A DNA stretch of 31,678 nt from RGIG3009 sp964490085 (GCA_964490085.1 CAZBAO010000005.1:1-31678), one strand, 5' to 3'; positions 23,398 through 30,786 are shown, counted from the stretch's first letter. The notes: generated by a model not told the origin, from the letters alone. Numbers and translations: made by a program.

Positions 23398-25185
23398 ATG
23401 AATACGAAACGGCTGTTAGCGTTGCTGACCATCGGTGTGTTTCTGTTTTCAGGGTGCAGTAAGAAGCCGGCATCTGATGGATCTTCATCGGACAGCACCA
23501 CGACAACGACGACGGGCGGCACCACCACCACGATCAATAGCAGTGATGTGTTTACCGATCGCGATCAGCGGGACACTTATGATGAAAGCGATGCCGCATA
23601 CATCACCTTAAACGGTACCTCTGCGTCTTGTACCTCCAACGCTGTTAAGATCTCCGGTACCACTGTCACCATTACCGACGAGGGAACCTATATTCTGTCC
23701 GGAACCTTGACTGACGGCAGGATCGTAGTCAACGCCGGAGAAAACGACAAACCGCAGTTGGTTTTTAACGGCGTGTCCGTCACGAGCTCGACCTCTGCGG
23801 CTCTGTACGTCTTGGAAGCCGATAAGGTCGTTGTCACGCTGGCAGAAGGCACTGTGAATACGTTGTCAAACGGCGGTACTTTTACTGCCGTGGATGATAA
23901 CAATATCGACGGTGCGGTGTTCTCCAAGCAGGATCTCACGTTCAACGGTACCGGTAGTCTGACGGTCACCTCACCTGCTGACCACGGCATCGTCTGCAAA
24001 GACGATCTGGTGTTTACCGGCGGAACATATACCGTTAACGCGGCTTCGCACGGCTTGGATGCCAACGACAGTATCCGCCTGTCGGACAGTACCATCACGG
24101 TCGATGCCGGCAAGGACGGCTTCCATGCCGAAAACTCCGATGATGACACGCTTGGTTTTGTATATGTGTCGAGCGGCACCTATACAATAGAGGCTGAGGG
24201 AGACGGCATCAGCGCAGGCGCGTATGTGCAGATCGACGGCGGAGCTTTCGATATTCTGTGCGGTGGAGGAAGCGGAAATGCGAAAACGCAGACCTCCGAT
24301 TCCTGGGGCGGCTTTATGGGCGGCGGTATGCATTCCGGCGGCAAAACAACGTCAAGCAGTTCGTCGGAGGATAGCACCAGTATCAAAGGCATCAAGGCAA
24401 CAGGTGATCTGATGGTGAACGGCGGTACGATCAAGATCAATTCCGCAGACGACGCGATCCACTCCAACTCATCGATCACGGTGGGTGCCGGAACCTTTGA
24501 TCTCACCACCGGTGACGACGGTTTTCATGCCGATAATACGCTCACCATTAACGCCGGTACGATCACGATCCACGAGTGCTACGAGGGGCTGGAAGCCCTT
24601 CATGTCAATGTCACGGGAGGCGATATTGATCTGACGGCCAGTGATGACGGCATTAACGCGGCCGGTGGAACGGATTCCAGCGGAACGGCCGGTGCGCGTC
24701 CGGGCGGTGATCAGTTCGGCGGACGCGGCGGTATGGGCGGCACAGGAGGGTCTTCCTCGAACGGAAGCATCACCATCTCCGGCGGCAATCTTCACATCAA
24801 TTCCTCCGGTGACGGCATGGATGCCAACGGTACGCTTACCATTTCGGGCGGTTATACCGTAGTCGTCGGGCCTACGCAGGGAGATACCGCAACACTTGAC
24901 TATGATGTTAGCGGTGTTATTACCGGCGGTACTTTTATCGGCACCGGTGCATCCGGTATGGCGCAGACCTTCAGCGAGTCCGAGCAGGGGGTCATTGCAG
25001 TCAGTGTGGGGAATCAGTCGGCGGGTACGCTGATCACATTAAAAAACAAGAGTGGTAAAACGCTCATTTCCCATGAACCGGAGCTTTCCTTTGCCGTTGT
25101 CATTTTAAGTTGCCCCGACATGAAAACGGGGGAGAAGTACACGATCGGTGTCGGTTCTCTTTCTGAAACCTTTGAAGCAAACTAA
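23398..25185 (+). CDS. Surface lipoprotein with carbohydrate-binding DUF4353-type beta-helix repeats
   Basis: A 595-aa exported protein. The N-terminal signal peptide ends in a lipobox LFSGC with lipidated Cys20, followed by a Ser/Thr-rich spacer. From about 60 to 470 it consists of short beta-helix-like repeats such as DDGFHADNTLTINAG and SDDGINAAGG, typical of the 'carbohydrate-binding domain-containing' (DUF4353) family. A Gly/Ser-rich insert is at about 290-325 and another Gly-rich stretch at about 425-455. The last 100 residues form a separate beta domain. It is the last gene of the VTC/DUF4956 operon, 15 bases after the preceding stop, with aaaggag. The sugar or polymer bound is unknown. 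Confidence 0.85.
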   Translation: MNTKRLLALLTIGVFLFSGCSKKPASDGSSSDSTTTTTTGGTTTTINSSDVFTDRDQRDTYDESDAAYITLNGTSASCTSNAVKISGTTVTITDEGTYILSGTLTDGRIVVNAGENDKPQLVFNGVSVTSSTSAALYVLEADKVVVTLAEGTVNTLSNGGTFTAVDDNNIDGAVFSKQDLTFNGTGSLTVTSPADHGIVCKDDLVFTGGTYTVNAASHGLDANDSIRLSDSTITVDAGKDGFHAENSDDDTLGFVYVSSGTYTIEAEGDGISAGAYVQIDGGAFDILCGGGSGNAKTQTSDSWGGFMGGGMHSGGKTTSSSSSEDSTSIKGIKATGDLMVNGGTIKINSADDAIHSNSSITVGAGTFDLTTGDDGFHADNTLTINAGTITIHECYEGLEALHVNVTGGDIDLTASDDGINAAGGTDSSGTAGARPGGDQFGGRGGMGGTGGSSSNGSITISGGNLHINSSGDGMDANGTLTISGGYTVVVGPTQGDTATLDYDVSGVITGGTFIGTGASGMAQTFSESEQGVIAVSVGNQSAGTLITLKNKSGKTLISHEPELSFAVVILSCPDMKTGEKYTIGVGSLSETFEAN

Positions 25186-25194
25186 TAGATAAAG

Positions 25195-25227
25195 AAAGCG
25201 CCGAAAGCAATTCGCTTTCGGCGCTTT
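25195..25227. terminator. Bidirectional terminator shared by the lipoprotein gene and tRNA-Gln
   Basis: Bases 25195-25208 pair exactly with 25214-25227 (14 bp) around a five-base loop. TTTT ends the plus-strand side; on the minus strand the stem continues into CTTTCTTTATC. The hairpin begins right next to the tRNA CCA end at 25228. Confidence 0.92.
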
Positions 25228-25301
25228 TGGCTGCGGAACTAGGAATCGAACCTAGACAAAGAGATTCAGAGACTCTCGTGCTACCTTTACACAATTCCGC
25301 A
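25228..25301 (-). tRNA. tRNA-Gln (anticodon CUG), CCA end encoded
   Basis: On the minus strand, TGCGGAA (25301-25295) pairs with TTCCGCA (25238-25232) as a seven-base acceptor stem with the U1-A72 pair and G73 discriminator typical of tRNA-Gln, then encoded CCA (25230-25228). The T arm is CTAGG-TTCGATT-CCTAG. The D arm is a 15-base GTGT..GCAC type arm with GG in the loop. The anticodon loop CTCTGAA gives CUG with U33 and A37. The anticodon stem has four good pairs plus a T-T mismatch next to the loop. The variable loop is only four bases. I assign glutamine from anticodon and identity bases. Confidence 0.9.
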
Positions 25302-25318
25302 ATGTCTCGAACGTGTAT

Positions 25319-25346
25319 ATTATACCCGTTTTTTTGCGTTTGTCAA
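25319..25346 (-). promoter_or_regulatory. Consensus sigma-A promoter for tRNA-Gln
   Basis: Read on the minus strand, TTGACA (25346-25341) and TATAAT (25324-25319) are both perfect consensus, separated by 16 bases. They put the transcript start about ten bases before the tRNA 5' end. Confidence 0.92.
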
Positions 25347-25387
25347 GCGTCTGTGCATATTTTTTTCGAAAATTTGGCAAGAAAGCG

Positions 25388-25421
25388 ACACCGCCGGAGG
25401 ACGATTGCCCTCCGGCGGTGT
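25388..25421 (-). terminator. Terminator after the SASP gene
   Basis: Bases 25388-25400 and 25409-25421 are exact reverse complements (13 bp, ACACCGCCGGAGG) around an eight-base loop. On the minus strand CGCTTTCTTGCC follows, a modest T-rich tail. It sits 21 bases after the SASP stop. Confidence 0.88.
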
Positions 25422-25442
25422 TTGCTTACAGAAGAACCTTAC

Positions 25443-25634
25443 TTATTTCAGGTTGTTCTCGTACTGCTGGATCATCTTTTTGACCATCTGGCCGCCGATG
25501 GAACCAGCCTGTTTCGCGGTCAGGTCGCCGTTGTAACCCTGCTTCAGAGTCACGCCAACCTCGTTGGCAGCTTCCATCTTGAAACGGTTGAGGCCTTCGC
25601 GAGCCTCGGGAACCATGCTGTTCTTGCTGGACAT
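25443..25634 (-). CDS. Alpha/beta-type small acid-soluble spore protein (SASP)
   Basis: A 63-aa protein that coats and protects DNA in the dormant spore and is degraded at germination. The start at 25634 (MSSKNSMVPEAREGL) has gaggag about ten bases upstream; the longer frame to 25682 lacks one. The two family motifs are present: FKMEAANEVGV, which includes the germination protease (GPR) cleavage region, and the C-terminal LTAKQAGSIGGQMVKKMI. The GPR site reads K-M-E-A-A-N-E rather than the common (F/Y)-E-I-A-x-E. It is transcribed alone, ending at a strong hairpin. Expression in the forespore is expected for this family, though I could not find a clear sigma-G site. Confidence 0.93.
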   Translation of the reverse strand: MSSKNSMVPEAREGLNRFKMEAANEVGVTLKQGYNGDLTAKQAGSIGGQMVKKMIQQYENNLK

Positions 25635-25763
25635 ACAGTTACACTCCTCAAAACGATTTTGGCGTCGCCGCCTGTATTTCATCTTGCGTTTGCAGTAGTA
25701 GTGTGTGTTTGCCCAACAAAAACATGTGTGTTAATTATTGCAAATATTTCGTTTTTTTACCAC

Positions 25764-25934
25764 TTACAGATCGTCCGCGTCCTGTTCCGGTGCTTCGTTG
25801 CCTTGTGCGGTACCCGTATAACTGCCGAGAATATCCGACAGGATCTCGCCGCGTCCCTCTGTCACCATGCTGTTGGTCGCCGCTGCAACCGGATCTGACG
25901 TGCGTGCTTTACTTTTTTTGTGTTTTTTCTCCAT
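25764..25934 (-). CDS. Conserved 56-aa protein of unknown function (SYTGT...QDADDL type)
   Basis: The product is small and hydrophilic: a very basic start (MEKKHKKSKAR), a middle with TNSMVTEGRGEILSDILGSY, and an acidic tail EQDADDL. I recall short spore-former proteins with the same G-S-Y-T-G and Q-D-A-D-D-L blocks, but no function. ATG 25934 is chosen because gggtggtg stands just upstream; a TTG at 25949 would add five residues and remove that site. The gene lies 129 bases upstream of the SASP gene on the same strand, and a CATACTA element typical of forespore promoters lies about 20 bases before the start. A spore role is a guess from these two points. Confidence 0.65.
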   Translation of the reverse strand: MEKKHKKSKARTSDPVAAATNSMVTEGRGEILSDILGSYTGTAQGNEAPEQDADDL

Positions 25935-25952
25935 ATTTTCACCACCCAATCA

Positions 25953-25959
25953 TAGTATG
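25953..25959 (-). promoter_or_regulatory. Candidate forespore (sigma-F/G-like) -10 element for the 56-aa gene
   Basis: Minus-strand CATACTA matches the sigma-F/G -10 consensus CATWHTA at all seven positions. A possible -35 (TCATA) lies about 19 bases further up, one or two more than ideal and only four of five matched. The position, 18 bases before the start codon, fits a short leader. Confidence 0.35.
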
Positions 25960-25993
25960 ACCCTAATCTGCACAAATTTATGATAAAAATAAC

Positions 25994-26022
25994 TTGACGA
26001 ACTTTGTCGCACTGTGTATACT
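25994..26022 (+). promoter_or_regulatory. Sigma-A promoter of the uracil permease gene
   Basis: TTGACG at 25994-25999 and TATACT at 26017-26022, with a 17-base spacer. Transcription should start near A26029, giving a leader of about 105 bases before the ATG at 26134. Confidence 0.8.
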
Positions 26023-26028
26023 ATGGAT

Positions 26029-26110
26029 AGTGCTTACCGGCAAGATCATTACAACTTGTTGCGGTACAAGGGCTGTTGGATCTTGCGGAAGCAAGGTCTT
26101 TTTTATTTTT
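26029..26110 (+). promoter_or_regulatory. Transcription-attenuation leader RNA upstream of uraA
   Basis: The leader ends in an intrinsic terminator: GATCTTGC (26079-26086), loop GGAA, GCAAGGTC (26091-26098), then six T. An earlier segment GCAAGATC (26040-26047) is the exact complement of 26079-26086, so it can capture the left arm of the terminator. The segment between holds a small hairpin CTTGT/ACAAG, and an alternative helix TACCG(G)CAA/TTGCGGTA (from 26035) would sequester the antiterminator strand. This is the layout of a riboswitch or protein-controlled attenuator. I do not recognise the PyrR-binding consensus, a purine riboswitch core or another named class. The control signal is presumably pyrimidine- or uracil-linked, by the gene it precedes. 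Confidence 0.7.
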
Positions 26111-26133
26111 ATATTGAAAGGATGGGGTTTTCA

Positions 26134-27510
26134 ATGCAATTAGTATTCCAAGTCAAAGACAAGCCGAAGTTTACACAGTTGCTGGTGTTTGCATTTCAGC
26201 AATTGTTAGCCATTATGGCTGCGACGATCGCGGTGCCCGCTATTGTCGGCAACGAGATGACTGCTTCGGCCGCGCTGTTCGGTGCCGGTGTCGGCACGTT
26301 GGTGTATCAACTGTTCACCAAATTTAAGAGTCCGGTCTTTCTCGGCTCGTCGTTCGCGTTCATCGGTTCGATGTTGGCAGCGTTTGCCGGTGCCACCTCA
26401 ATGTCACTCGGCTATTTGGGCCTGATTATCGGTGCCTTGTTTGCCGGCTTGGTATATGTTGTTATCGCGATCGTTGTTAAATTTGTCGGTGTCGGTTGGA
26501 TCAATAAGCTGATGCCCGCCGTGGTTATCGGCCCGACGGTCGCGCTGATCGGTCTCTCTCTTGCCGGAGCGGCTATCAAGGATGTGTTCTCCTATGGCGC
26601 GCAGGATGCCAACGGTTCTTTCGTGATGTCGACAAACACCTGGATATCCTTCATCTGCGCAATGGTTACCTTAGCGGTCGTGGTGCTCTGCTCTACCTAC
26701 GGCAAGAAAATGGCTCGTCTTATTCCGTTTATCATCGGCATTTTGGCAGGCTATGTTGTGGCACTGATCTTCACGCTTATCGGTCAGCAAATCGGTAACG
26801 AAGCACTCGTTATTTTGGATCTGGCTCCGTTTGCCGCTCTTACCAAAGACGGCATCAGTCTGAGTACGTTTGTGGCTCTGCCGGAGTTTACATTCCTCAC
26901 AGCGATCGACGGTGTCAAGGAGTTTGACTGGGCTTATATGGCAACTATCGCGGTGGCGTATGTGCCTGTCGCATTTGTGGTGTTTGCGGAGCACATTGCT
27001 GACCACAAAAATCTTTCTTCGGTGATTGAATCCGATTTATTGGAAGAACCCGGCTTGCACAGAACGTTGCTCGGTGACGGCGTCGGTTCCGTTGTCGGTG
27101 CTGTCTTCGGCGGTTGTCCCAACACCACCTACGGTGAATCCGTCGGTTGCGTTGCCATCACGCGTAACGCTTCGGTGGTCACGATTACTGCCGCAGCCAT
27201 TATGTCAATTGTGGTTTCCTTCATTTCACCGTTCGTAGCGTTCCTGGATTCCATTCCCGGTTGCGTGATGGGCGGCGTATGTATGACACTGTACGGCTTT
27301 ATCGCAGTATCCGGTCTGAAAATGATCCAGAAGGTGGATCTGGAAGACAACAAAAACGTGTTTGTCGTTTCGGTTATTCTGATCTCCGGTATTGGTGGTA
27401 TGGCGATGGCCATCGGCAAGGTTACGCTTACGGCGATTGCCTGTGCATTGATCCTCGGCATCCTCACCAACGTGATGCTTTCCGGTAAAAAAGACGAAGC
27501 AGACGAATAA
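26134..27510 (+). CDS. uraA: Uracil permease (NCS2 family)
   Basis: Proton-coupled nucleobase transporter with about 14 membrane segments; 458 aa. It resembles E. coli UraA closely: FLGSSFAFI, GWINKLMPAVVIGPTVALIGL, the substrate-binding FAEHIADH segment (Glu and His ligands) and TTYGESVGCVAITR with the second glutamate. Xanthine permeases of the same superfamily lack the FAEHI-type motif. The start is placed at 26134, with aaaggatgggg upstream. An in-frame ATG at 26122 falls inside that site, and the longer frame back to 26014 runs through the promoter and leader. Transcription is probably controlled by the attenuator in the leader. Confidence 0.92.
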   Translation: MQLVFQVKDKPKFTQLLVFAFQQLLAIMAATIAVPAIVGNEMTASAALFGAGVGTLVYQLFTKFKSPVFLGSSFAFIGSMLAAFAGATSMSLGYLGLIIGALFAGLVYVVIAIVVKFVGVGWINKLMPAVVIGPTVALIGLSLAGAAIKDVFSYGAQDANGSFVMSTNTWISFICAMVTLAVVVLCSTYGKKMARLIPFIIGILAGYVVALIFTLIGQQIGNEALVILDLAPFAALTKDGISLSTFVALPEFTFLTAIDGVKEFDWAYMATIAVAYVPVAFVVFAEHIADHKNLSSVIESDLLEEPGLHRTLLGDGVGSVVGAVFGGCPNTTYGESVGCVAITRNASVVTITAAAIMSIVVSFISPFVAFLDSIPGCVMGGVCMTLYGFIAVSGLKMIQKVDLEDNKNVFVVSVILISGIGGMAMAIGKVTLTAIACALILGILTNVMLSGKKDEADE

Positions 27511-27614
27511 AATTTCAGTTAACTCAAAAGGTATCGGCATTTGCACACGCCACATAAGGCAGTAATTTTAAAACACTAACTTATGGGCGTTGCAAAAGGG
27601 CAATCCAAAGAATA

Positions 27615-27655
27615 AATACCGAGAAGAACTGTAAAAGGTTTTTCTCGGTATTTTT
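27615..27655 (+). terminator. Intrinsic terminator downstream of uraA
   Basis: AATACCGAGAA (27615-27625) pairs with TTCTCGGTATT (27642-27652), followed by more T (TTTCTGTTT). It is about 105 bases after the uraA stop, with a 16-base loop. Confidence 0.75.
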
Positions 27656-27750
27656 CTGTTTATGCTACCATTATACATTAGGAGGTTTTTCTCTTACTAA
27701 AGTTATTCTTCTTCCTGGTAAAACAGGAGGTTTATTGGTACACCAAATAT

Positions 27751-27782
27751 TAGCGGCAACAGATAAAAACCTGTTGCCGCTA
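27751..27782 (-). terminator. Hairpin downstream of the phosphohexomutase gene
   Basis: TAGCGGCAACAG (27751-27762) and CTGTTGCCGCTA (27771-27782) are exact reverse complements (12 bp) around an eight-base A-rich loop. It lies about 85 bases beyond the minus-strand mutase stop, where a terminator is expected, but lacks a good T-tract on either strand. Confidence 0.55.
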
Positions 27783-27867
27783 AACATTCTTATGAAAGAT
27801 GGTTGCCAACTTCTATTTTTCAAAATCTCCGCTAACATTACGCTATCGGGTGGGGATTTTTATGAGG

Positions 27868-29544
27868 TTATGCCATAAAATCGCGTATGAAGGCAATGAG
27901 AGTCTGCTCGGTCTCGGATGCCGTTTTTCGATCCTTCGTGGAAACCGAAAGGTAAATCTTCAGCTTCGGCTCCGTACCGGACGGACGAACGACGACCGAG
28001 CCGGTATTCTCCAAAAAGAATTTGAGCACATTAGACTTAGGTAATCCGTCGATTCCCAGACTGTAGTCCAGCGTGTTAACGACCTTTTTGCCTGCGATCT
28101 CGTCAAGTCCGCCTCGGAAGGTGTCCATGATCGCCTGCATTTTATGGAAGCCGGATTCGCCCTCGAATTCAAACGAATACAGCGTGTTGTAGCAGAACCC
28201 AAACTCCTCGTACAGCATTTCCAGCTTTTCGAGTAGCGAAATACCCTGTGCTTTGTAATAGGAGAACATCTCACAAATAAGGAGGGACGCGTTGACAGCG
28301 TCCTTATCGCGCACGTAGTTGCCGCTTAAATAGCCGTAGCTTTCCTCAAAGCCGAGGATATATGAGTCTTTATGGCCGGCAGCCTCCAGCAATCCGATCT
28401 GTTCACCGATGAACTTAAAGCCGGTCAGCACGTCGATGGTCTTAACACCGTATTTGTCCGCGATCTTTTTCGCCATGTCCATCGTGACGATGGTTTTGAC
28501 AAAGACGGGATCCTTCGGCATCTTGTTGTGTTTGACGCGTTGTGAGCAAATATAATCCAACAGCAGAATCCCCGTCTCGTTACCCGAAAGCAGAACGAAC
28601 TCGTTATCGGAATTACGCACGGCAATACCCACACGGTCGCAGTCGGGATCGGTGGCCAAGAGCAGATCGGCGTCTTGCTTTTTCGCGTAGTCCATGCCGA
28701 GTGCCATCGCCTCTCGGATCTCGGGATTGGGGTACGGGCAGGTGGGGAAGCGGCCGTCCGGCGCTTCTTGTTCTTTTACCACCGTGATGTTGGTGTACCC
28801 GCTTTCCGATAAGGCGCGCAACACCGGCTTTAGTCCCGAACCGTTGAGTGGTGAATACACGATGGATACGGATTTGTCGATACTCTCACCGAACAGGACA
28901 GACTGATTCTTTACCTCTTCGGTAAAACGAGTATACACCTCGTCGGGAATATAGGAAATGATTTCCGCTTGCTTGGCAGCTTCAAAGTCCATCGACTTGA
29001 CGTCTTCAAAAACATCCGTTTTCTCGATCTCGGCGTAGATCTCATCGGCGGCGGCGACGGTGATCTGACAGCCGTCGCTGCCGTACACCTTATAGCCGTT
29101 GTATTTGGAAGGATTGTGCGATGCCGTGACCATAATGCCGGCGGCACAGCCAAGATCGCGCACTGCGAAGGACAGGCACGGTGTCGGCATCAATTCCTTG
29201 TACAGACATACCTTTATGCCGTTTGCGGCAAATACACGCGCGGCAGTGACGGCAAACACATCCGACTTGATTCGGGAATCGTAGCTGACGGCAATTTTGC
29301 GTTCGCTCTCGCCGTAATGCTTTACTACGTAATTGGCGAGCCCCTGCGATGCTTTTGCGACCGTATAGATATTCATGCGGTTAGTACCTGCGCCGATCAC
29401 GCCGCGCAAGCCGCCCGTGCCGAATTCCAGCTCACGGTAAAACGCATCCTGTATAGCGGCGGGATCCCGTTCGATAGCTTTCAATTCTGTGACCAGATCG
29501 GGATCCGCGATCGCCTTTTCACACCAAAGTTTATAGTTTTCCAT
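27868..29544 (-). CDS. Phospho-sugar mutase (phosphoglucomutase/phosphomannomutase)
   Basis: Interconverts hexose 1- and 6-phosphates through a phosphoserine enzyme. At 558 aa it has the four-domain alpha-D-phosphohexomutase layout. ELEFGTGGLRG at the N-terminus binds substrate. The active serine is in TASHNPSKYNGYKVY (near residue 140). The metal loop is ATDPDCDRVG, GFEESYGYL recognises the sugar, and RPSGTEPKLKIY at the C-terminus binds phosphate. The type matches Firmicutes PgcA/PMM-PGM proteins. A ggaggtg site precedes the ATG. It lies 15 bases downstream of manA, so the pair likely supplies mannose-1-P or glucose-1-P for glycan synthesis. Confidence 0.94.
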   Translation of the reverse strand: MENYKLWCEKAIADPDLVTELKAIERDPAAIQDAFYRELEFGTGGLRGVIGAGTNRMNIYTVAKASQGLANYVVKHYGESERKIAVSYDSRIKSDVFAVTAARVFAANGIKVCLYKELMPTPCLSFAVRDLGCAAGIMVTASHNPSKYNGYKVYGSDGCQITVAAADEIYAEIEKTDVFEDVKSMDFEAAKQAEIISYIPDEVYTRFTEEVKNQSVLFGESIDKSVSIVYSPLNGSGLKPVLRALSESGYTNITVVKEQEAPDGRFPTCPYPNPEIREAMALGMDYAKKQDADLLLATDPDCDRVGIAVRNSDNEFVLLSGNETGILLLDYICSQRVKHNKMPKDPVFVKTIVTMDMAKKIADKYGVKTIDVLTGFKFIGEQIGLLEAAGHKDSYILGFEESYGYLSGNYVRDKDAVNASLLICEMFSYYKAQGISLLEKLEMLYEEFGFCYNTLYSFEFEGESGFHKMQAIMDTFRGGLDEIAGKKVVNTLDYSLGIDGLPKSNVLKFFLENTGSVVVRPSGTEPKLKIYLSVSTKDRKTASETEQTLIAFIRDFMA

Positions 29545-29559
29545 AAAGCACCTCCGTTA

Positions 29560-30516
29560 TTAAAGTGAACTCATCAGAATGGTAGCCGTACCGTCCAGCG
29601 ACACCGCAAGGTCTGCCGGAATAAATACACTTTCACCTTTTCGGACGGTCAGTGTCTCATCTTCAAACGCAAGGGAGGCAATGCCGTCCAGCACCACCAG
29701 CGATACAAAGGTTTCCGTTTCAAGAATGGGGAACACCTCACGAAGCTCCAACACCTTTGCGGTAAAAAAGCGGCAGGATGCCAGCTCACGAACCGTATTG
29801 GCACCCACAGTGACAACCGTCCCGATCTGCCCGTACGGCATGGACGGCACCTTAGTTTCGGTCACGTCCAATGCTTTGTCGATGTGCAACTCGCGCGGTT
29901 TTCCGTCCGCACCCAAACGTCCGTAATCGGAAATACGGTAGGTGGTGTTGGAGTTTTGCTGTACCTCGGCAATGAGGATTCCCTCTCCGATGGCGTGCAA
30001 GGTGCCCGCGTCAATAAAGAAAACGTCGCCTTTGTGCACGGGCACCGAGTTGCAGACCTCGGTCAAGGTGTTGTCGCTCATTCTCTGTTTGAATTCTTCC
30101 GTGGATATATCACATGAAAAGCCGTAGAGCAGCTCCGCGCCCTCTTGACAGTCTACCACGTACCACATCTCGGTCTTGCCGAATTCGCCTTCGTGCTTTA
30201 AAGCATATTCATCACTGGGATGTACCTGTACGGATAATTTCTGCTTGGCATCGATCAGCTTGATCAAGATCGGAAAATAGGGGAACTCTGCCGCACGCTT
30301 ACCGAGTGCCTCGTCACCCCATGCCGATAAGACTTCGGGCAGCGCTTGTCCTGCGAATTCACCGTTTAAAACGGTGCTTGAGCCGTCTTTATGGCAAGAC
30401 AGCATCCACCCCTCGGCGGCAATGTCGGTGTCAGACTTCAAACCGAATTCGGTTTTCAGGCGCGTACCGCCCCACAAATAGTCTTTTACCGGCGGCTTTA
30501 ATAGCAACGGATACAT
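29560..30516 (-). CDS. manA: Mannose-6-phosphate isomerase, class I
   Basis: Zinc-dependent isomerase of mannose-6-P and fructose-6-P. The 318-aa length is that of the short Firmicutes type. Zinc ligands are seen in LSVQVHPSDEYA (Gln and His), GKTEMWYVVD (Glu) and the later DAGTLHAIGEG (His). The start MYPLLLKPPVKDYLWGGTRL is conserved in the family. It is first in a two-gene operon with the phosphohexomutase, so the two enzymes connect fructose-6-P to mannose-1-P in sequence. A sigma-A promoter is seen upstream. Confidence 0.94.
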   Translation of the reverse strand: MYPLLLKPPVKDYLWGGTRLKTEFGLKSDTDIAAEGWMLSCHKDGSSTVLNGEFAGQALPEVLSAWGDEALGKRAAEFPYFPILIKLIDAKQKLSVQVHPSDEYALKHEGEFGKTEMWYVVDCQEGAELLYGFSCDISTEEFKQRMSDNTLTEVCNSVPVHKGDVFFIDAGTLHAIGEGILIAEVQQNSNTTYRISDYGRLGADGKPRELHIDKALDVTETKVPSMPYGQIGTVVTVGANTVRELASCRFFTAKVLELREVFPILETETFVSLVVLDGIASLAFEDETLTVRKGESVFIPADLAVSLDGTATILMSSL

Positions 30517-30551
30517 ATTGCAATACCTCGTTTCGTGTTTTTCATAGTATA

Positions 30552-30580
30552 ATAGTATCCTTTTTAAGGCATAAAGTCAA
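30552..30580 (-). promoter_or_regulatory. Sigma-A promoter of the manA-mutase operon
   Basis: Minus-strand TTGACT (30580-30575) and TACTAT (30557-30552), spacer 17 bases. The ATG at 30516 follows about 36 bases downstream of the -10. Confidence 0.72.
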
Positions 30581-30685
30581 GTGGAAAGCCCTTTGCACGA
30601 TGGAAAGTGTATGCTATGGTTGAGGCACAATAGGGACAAAATTATTTTATTGTCTGTGTTATGTGGTGTTATTAACTCAAAAATT

Positions 30686-30723
30686 CAACTTCAAGTTGGA
30701 AAAATCCAACAACTGCGTTGTTG
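30686..30723 (+). promoter_or_regulatory. Nested inverted repeats, candidate operator of the HTH gene
   Basis: Three interleaved palindromes share GTTG/CAAC half-sites: CAACTT-C-AAGTTG (30686-30698), GTTGGA-AAAA-TCCAAC (30695-30710) and CAACAAC-TGC-GTTGTTG (30707-30723). They overlap a possible -35 TTGATT (30721-30726), which lies 17 bases before a possible -10 TAAAAT (30744-30749). XRE-family regulators often repress themselves through such sites; binding is inferred. Confidence 0.5.
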
Positions 30724-30786
30724 ATTTATAACATTTTAACCTTTAAAATATAAATGTAGTTACAAGAAATATAAAGGAGAGTACCT

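Larger units (their letters stand above)
27511..27867. other. Gene-free, AT-rich, hairpin-rich gap
   Basis: No convincing gene is present in these 357 bases. There is an imperfect 16-bp inverted repeat (27541-27558 with 27580-27595, two single-base bulges, 21-base loop), then two terminator-like hairpins. A plus-strand frame without start codon is open from about 27640 to TAA 27876-27878 and includes VILLPGKTGGLLVHQILAA. It has no usable ribosome binding site and runs into the antisense end of the mutase gene, so I do not call it a gene. It could be a decayed gene or a dispersed intergenic repeat. Confidence 0.5.

Noticed and set aside
24540..24850. Repeated motifs in the lipoprotein gene considered as tandem DNA repeats or CRISPR
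   Set aside because: The repetition is at protein level (beta-helix units) with divergent DNA; there are no regular spacers.
25635..25763. Sigma-G promoter for the SASP gene
   Set aside because: I searched the minus strand for CATWHTA with a suitable -35 and found only poor matches, so none is reported.
26029..26110. PyrR-binding loop or purine riboswitch in the uraA leader
   Set aside because: The PyrR consensus (UCCAGAGAGG-like) and the purine riboswitch junction bases are not present, so I left the class open.
27799..28044. 81-codon plus-strand frame at the end of the gap
   Set aside because: Most of it is antisense to the phosphohexomutase C-terminus, and there is no ribosome binding site.
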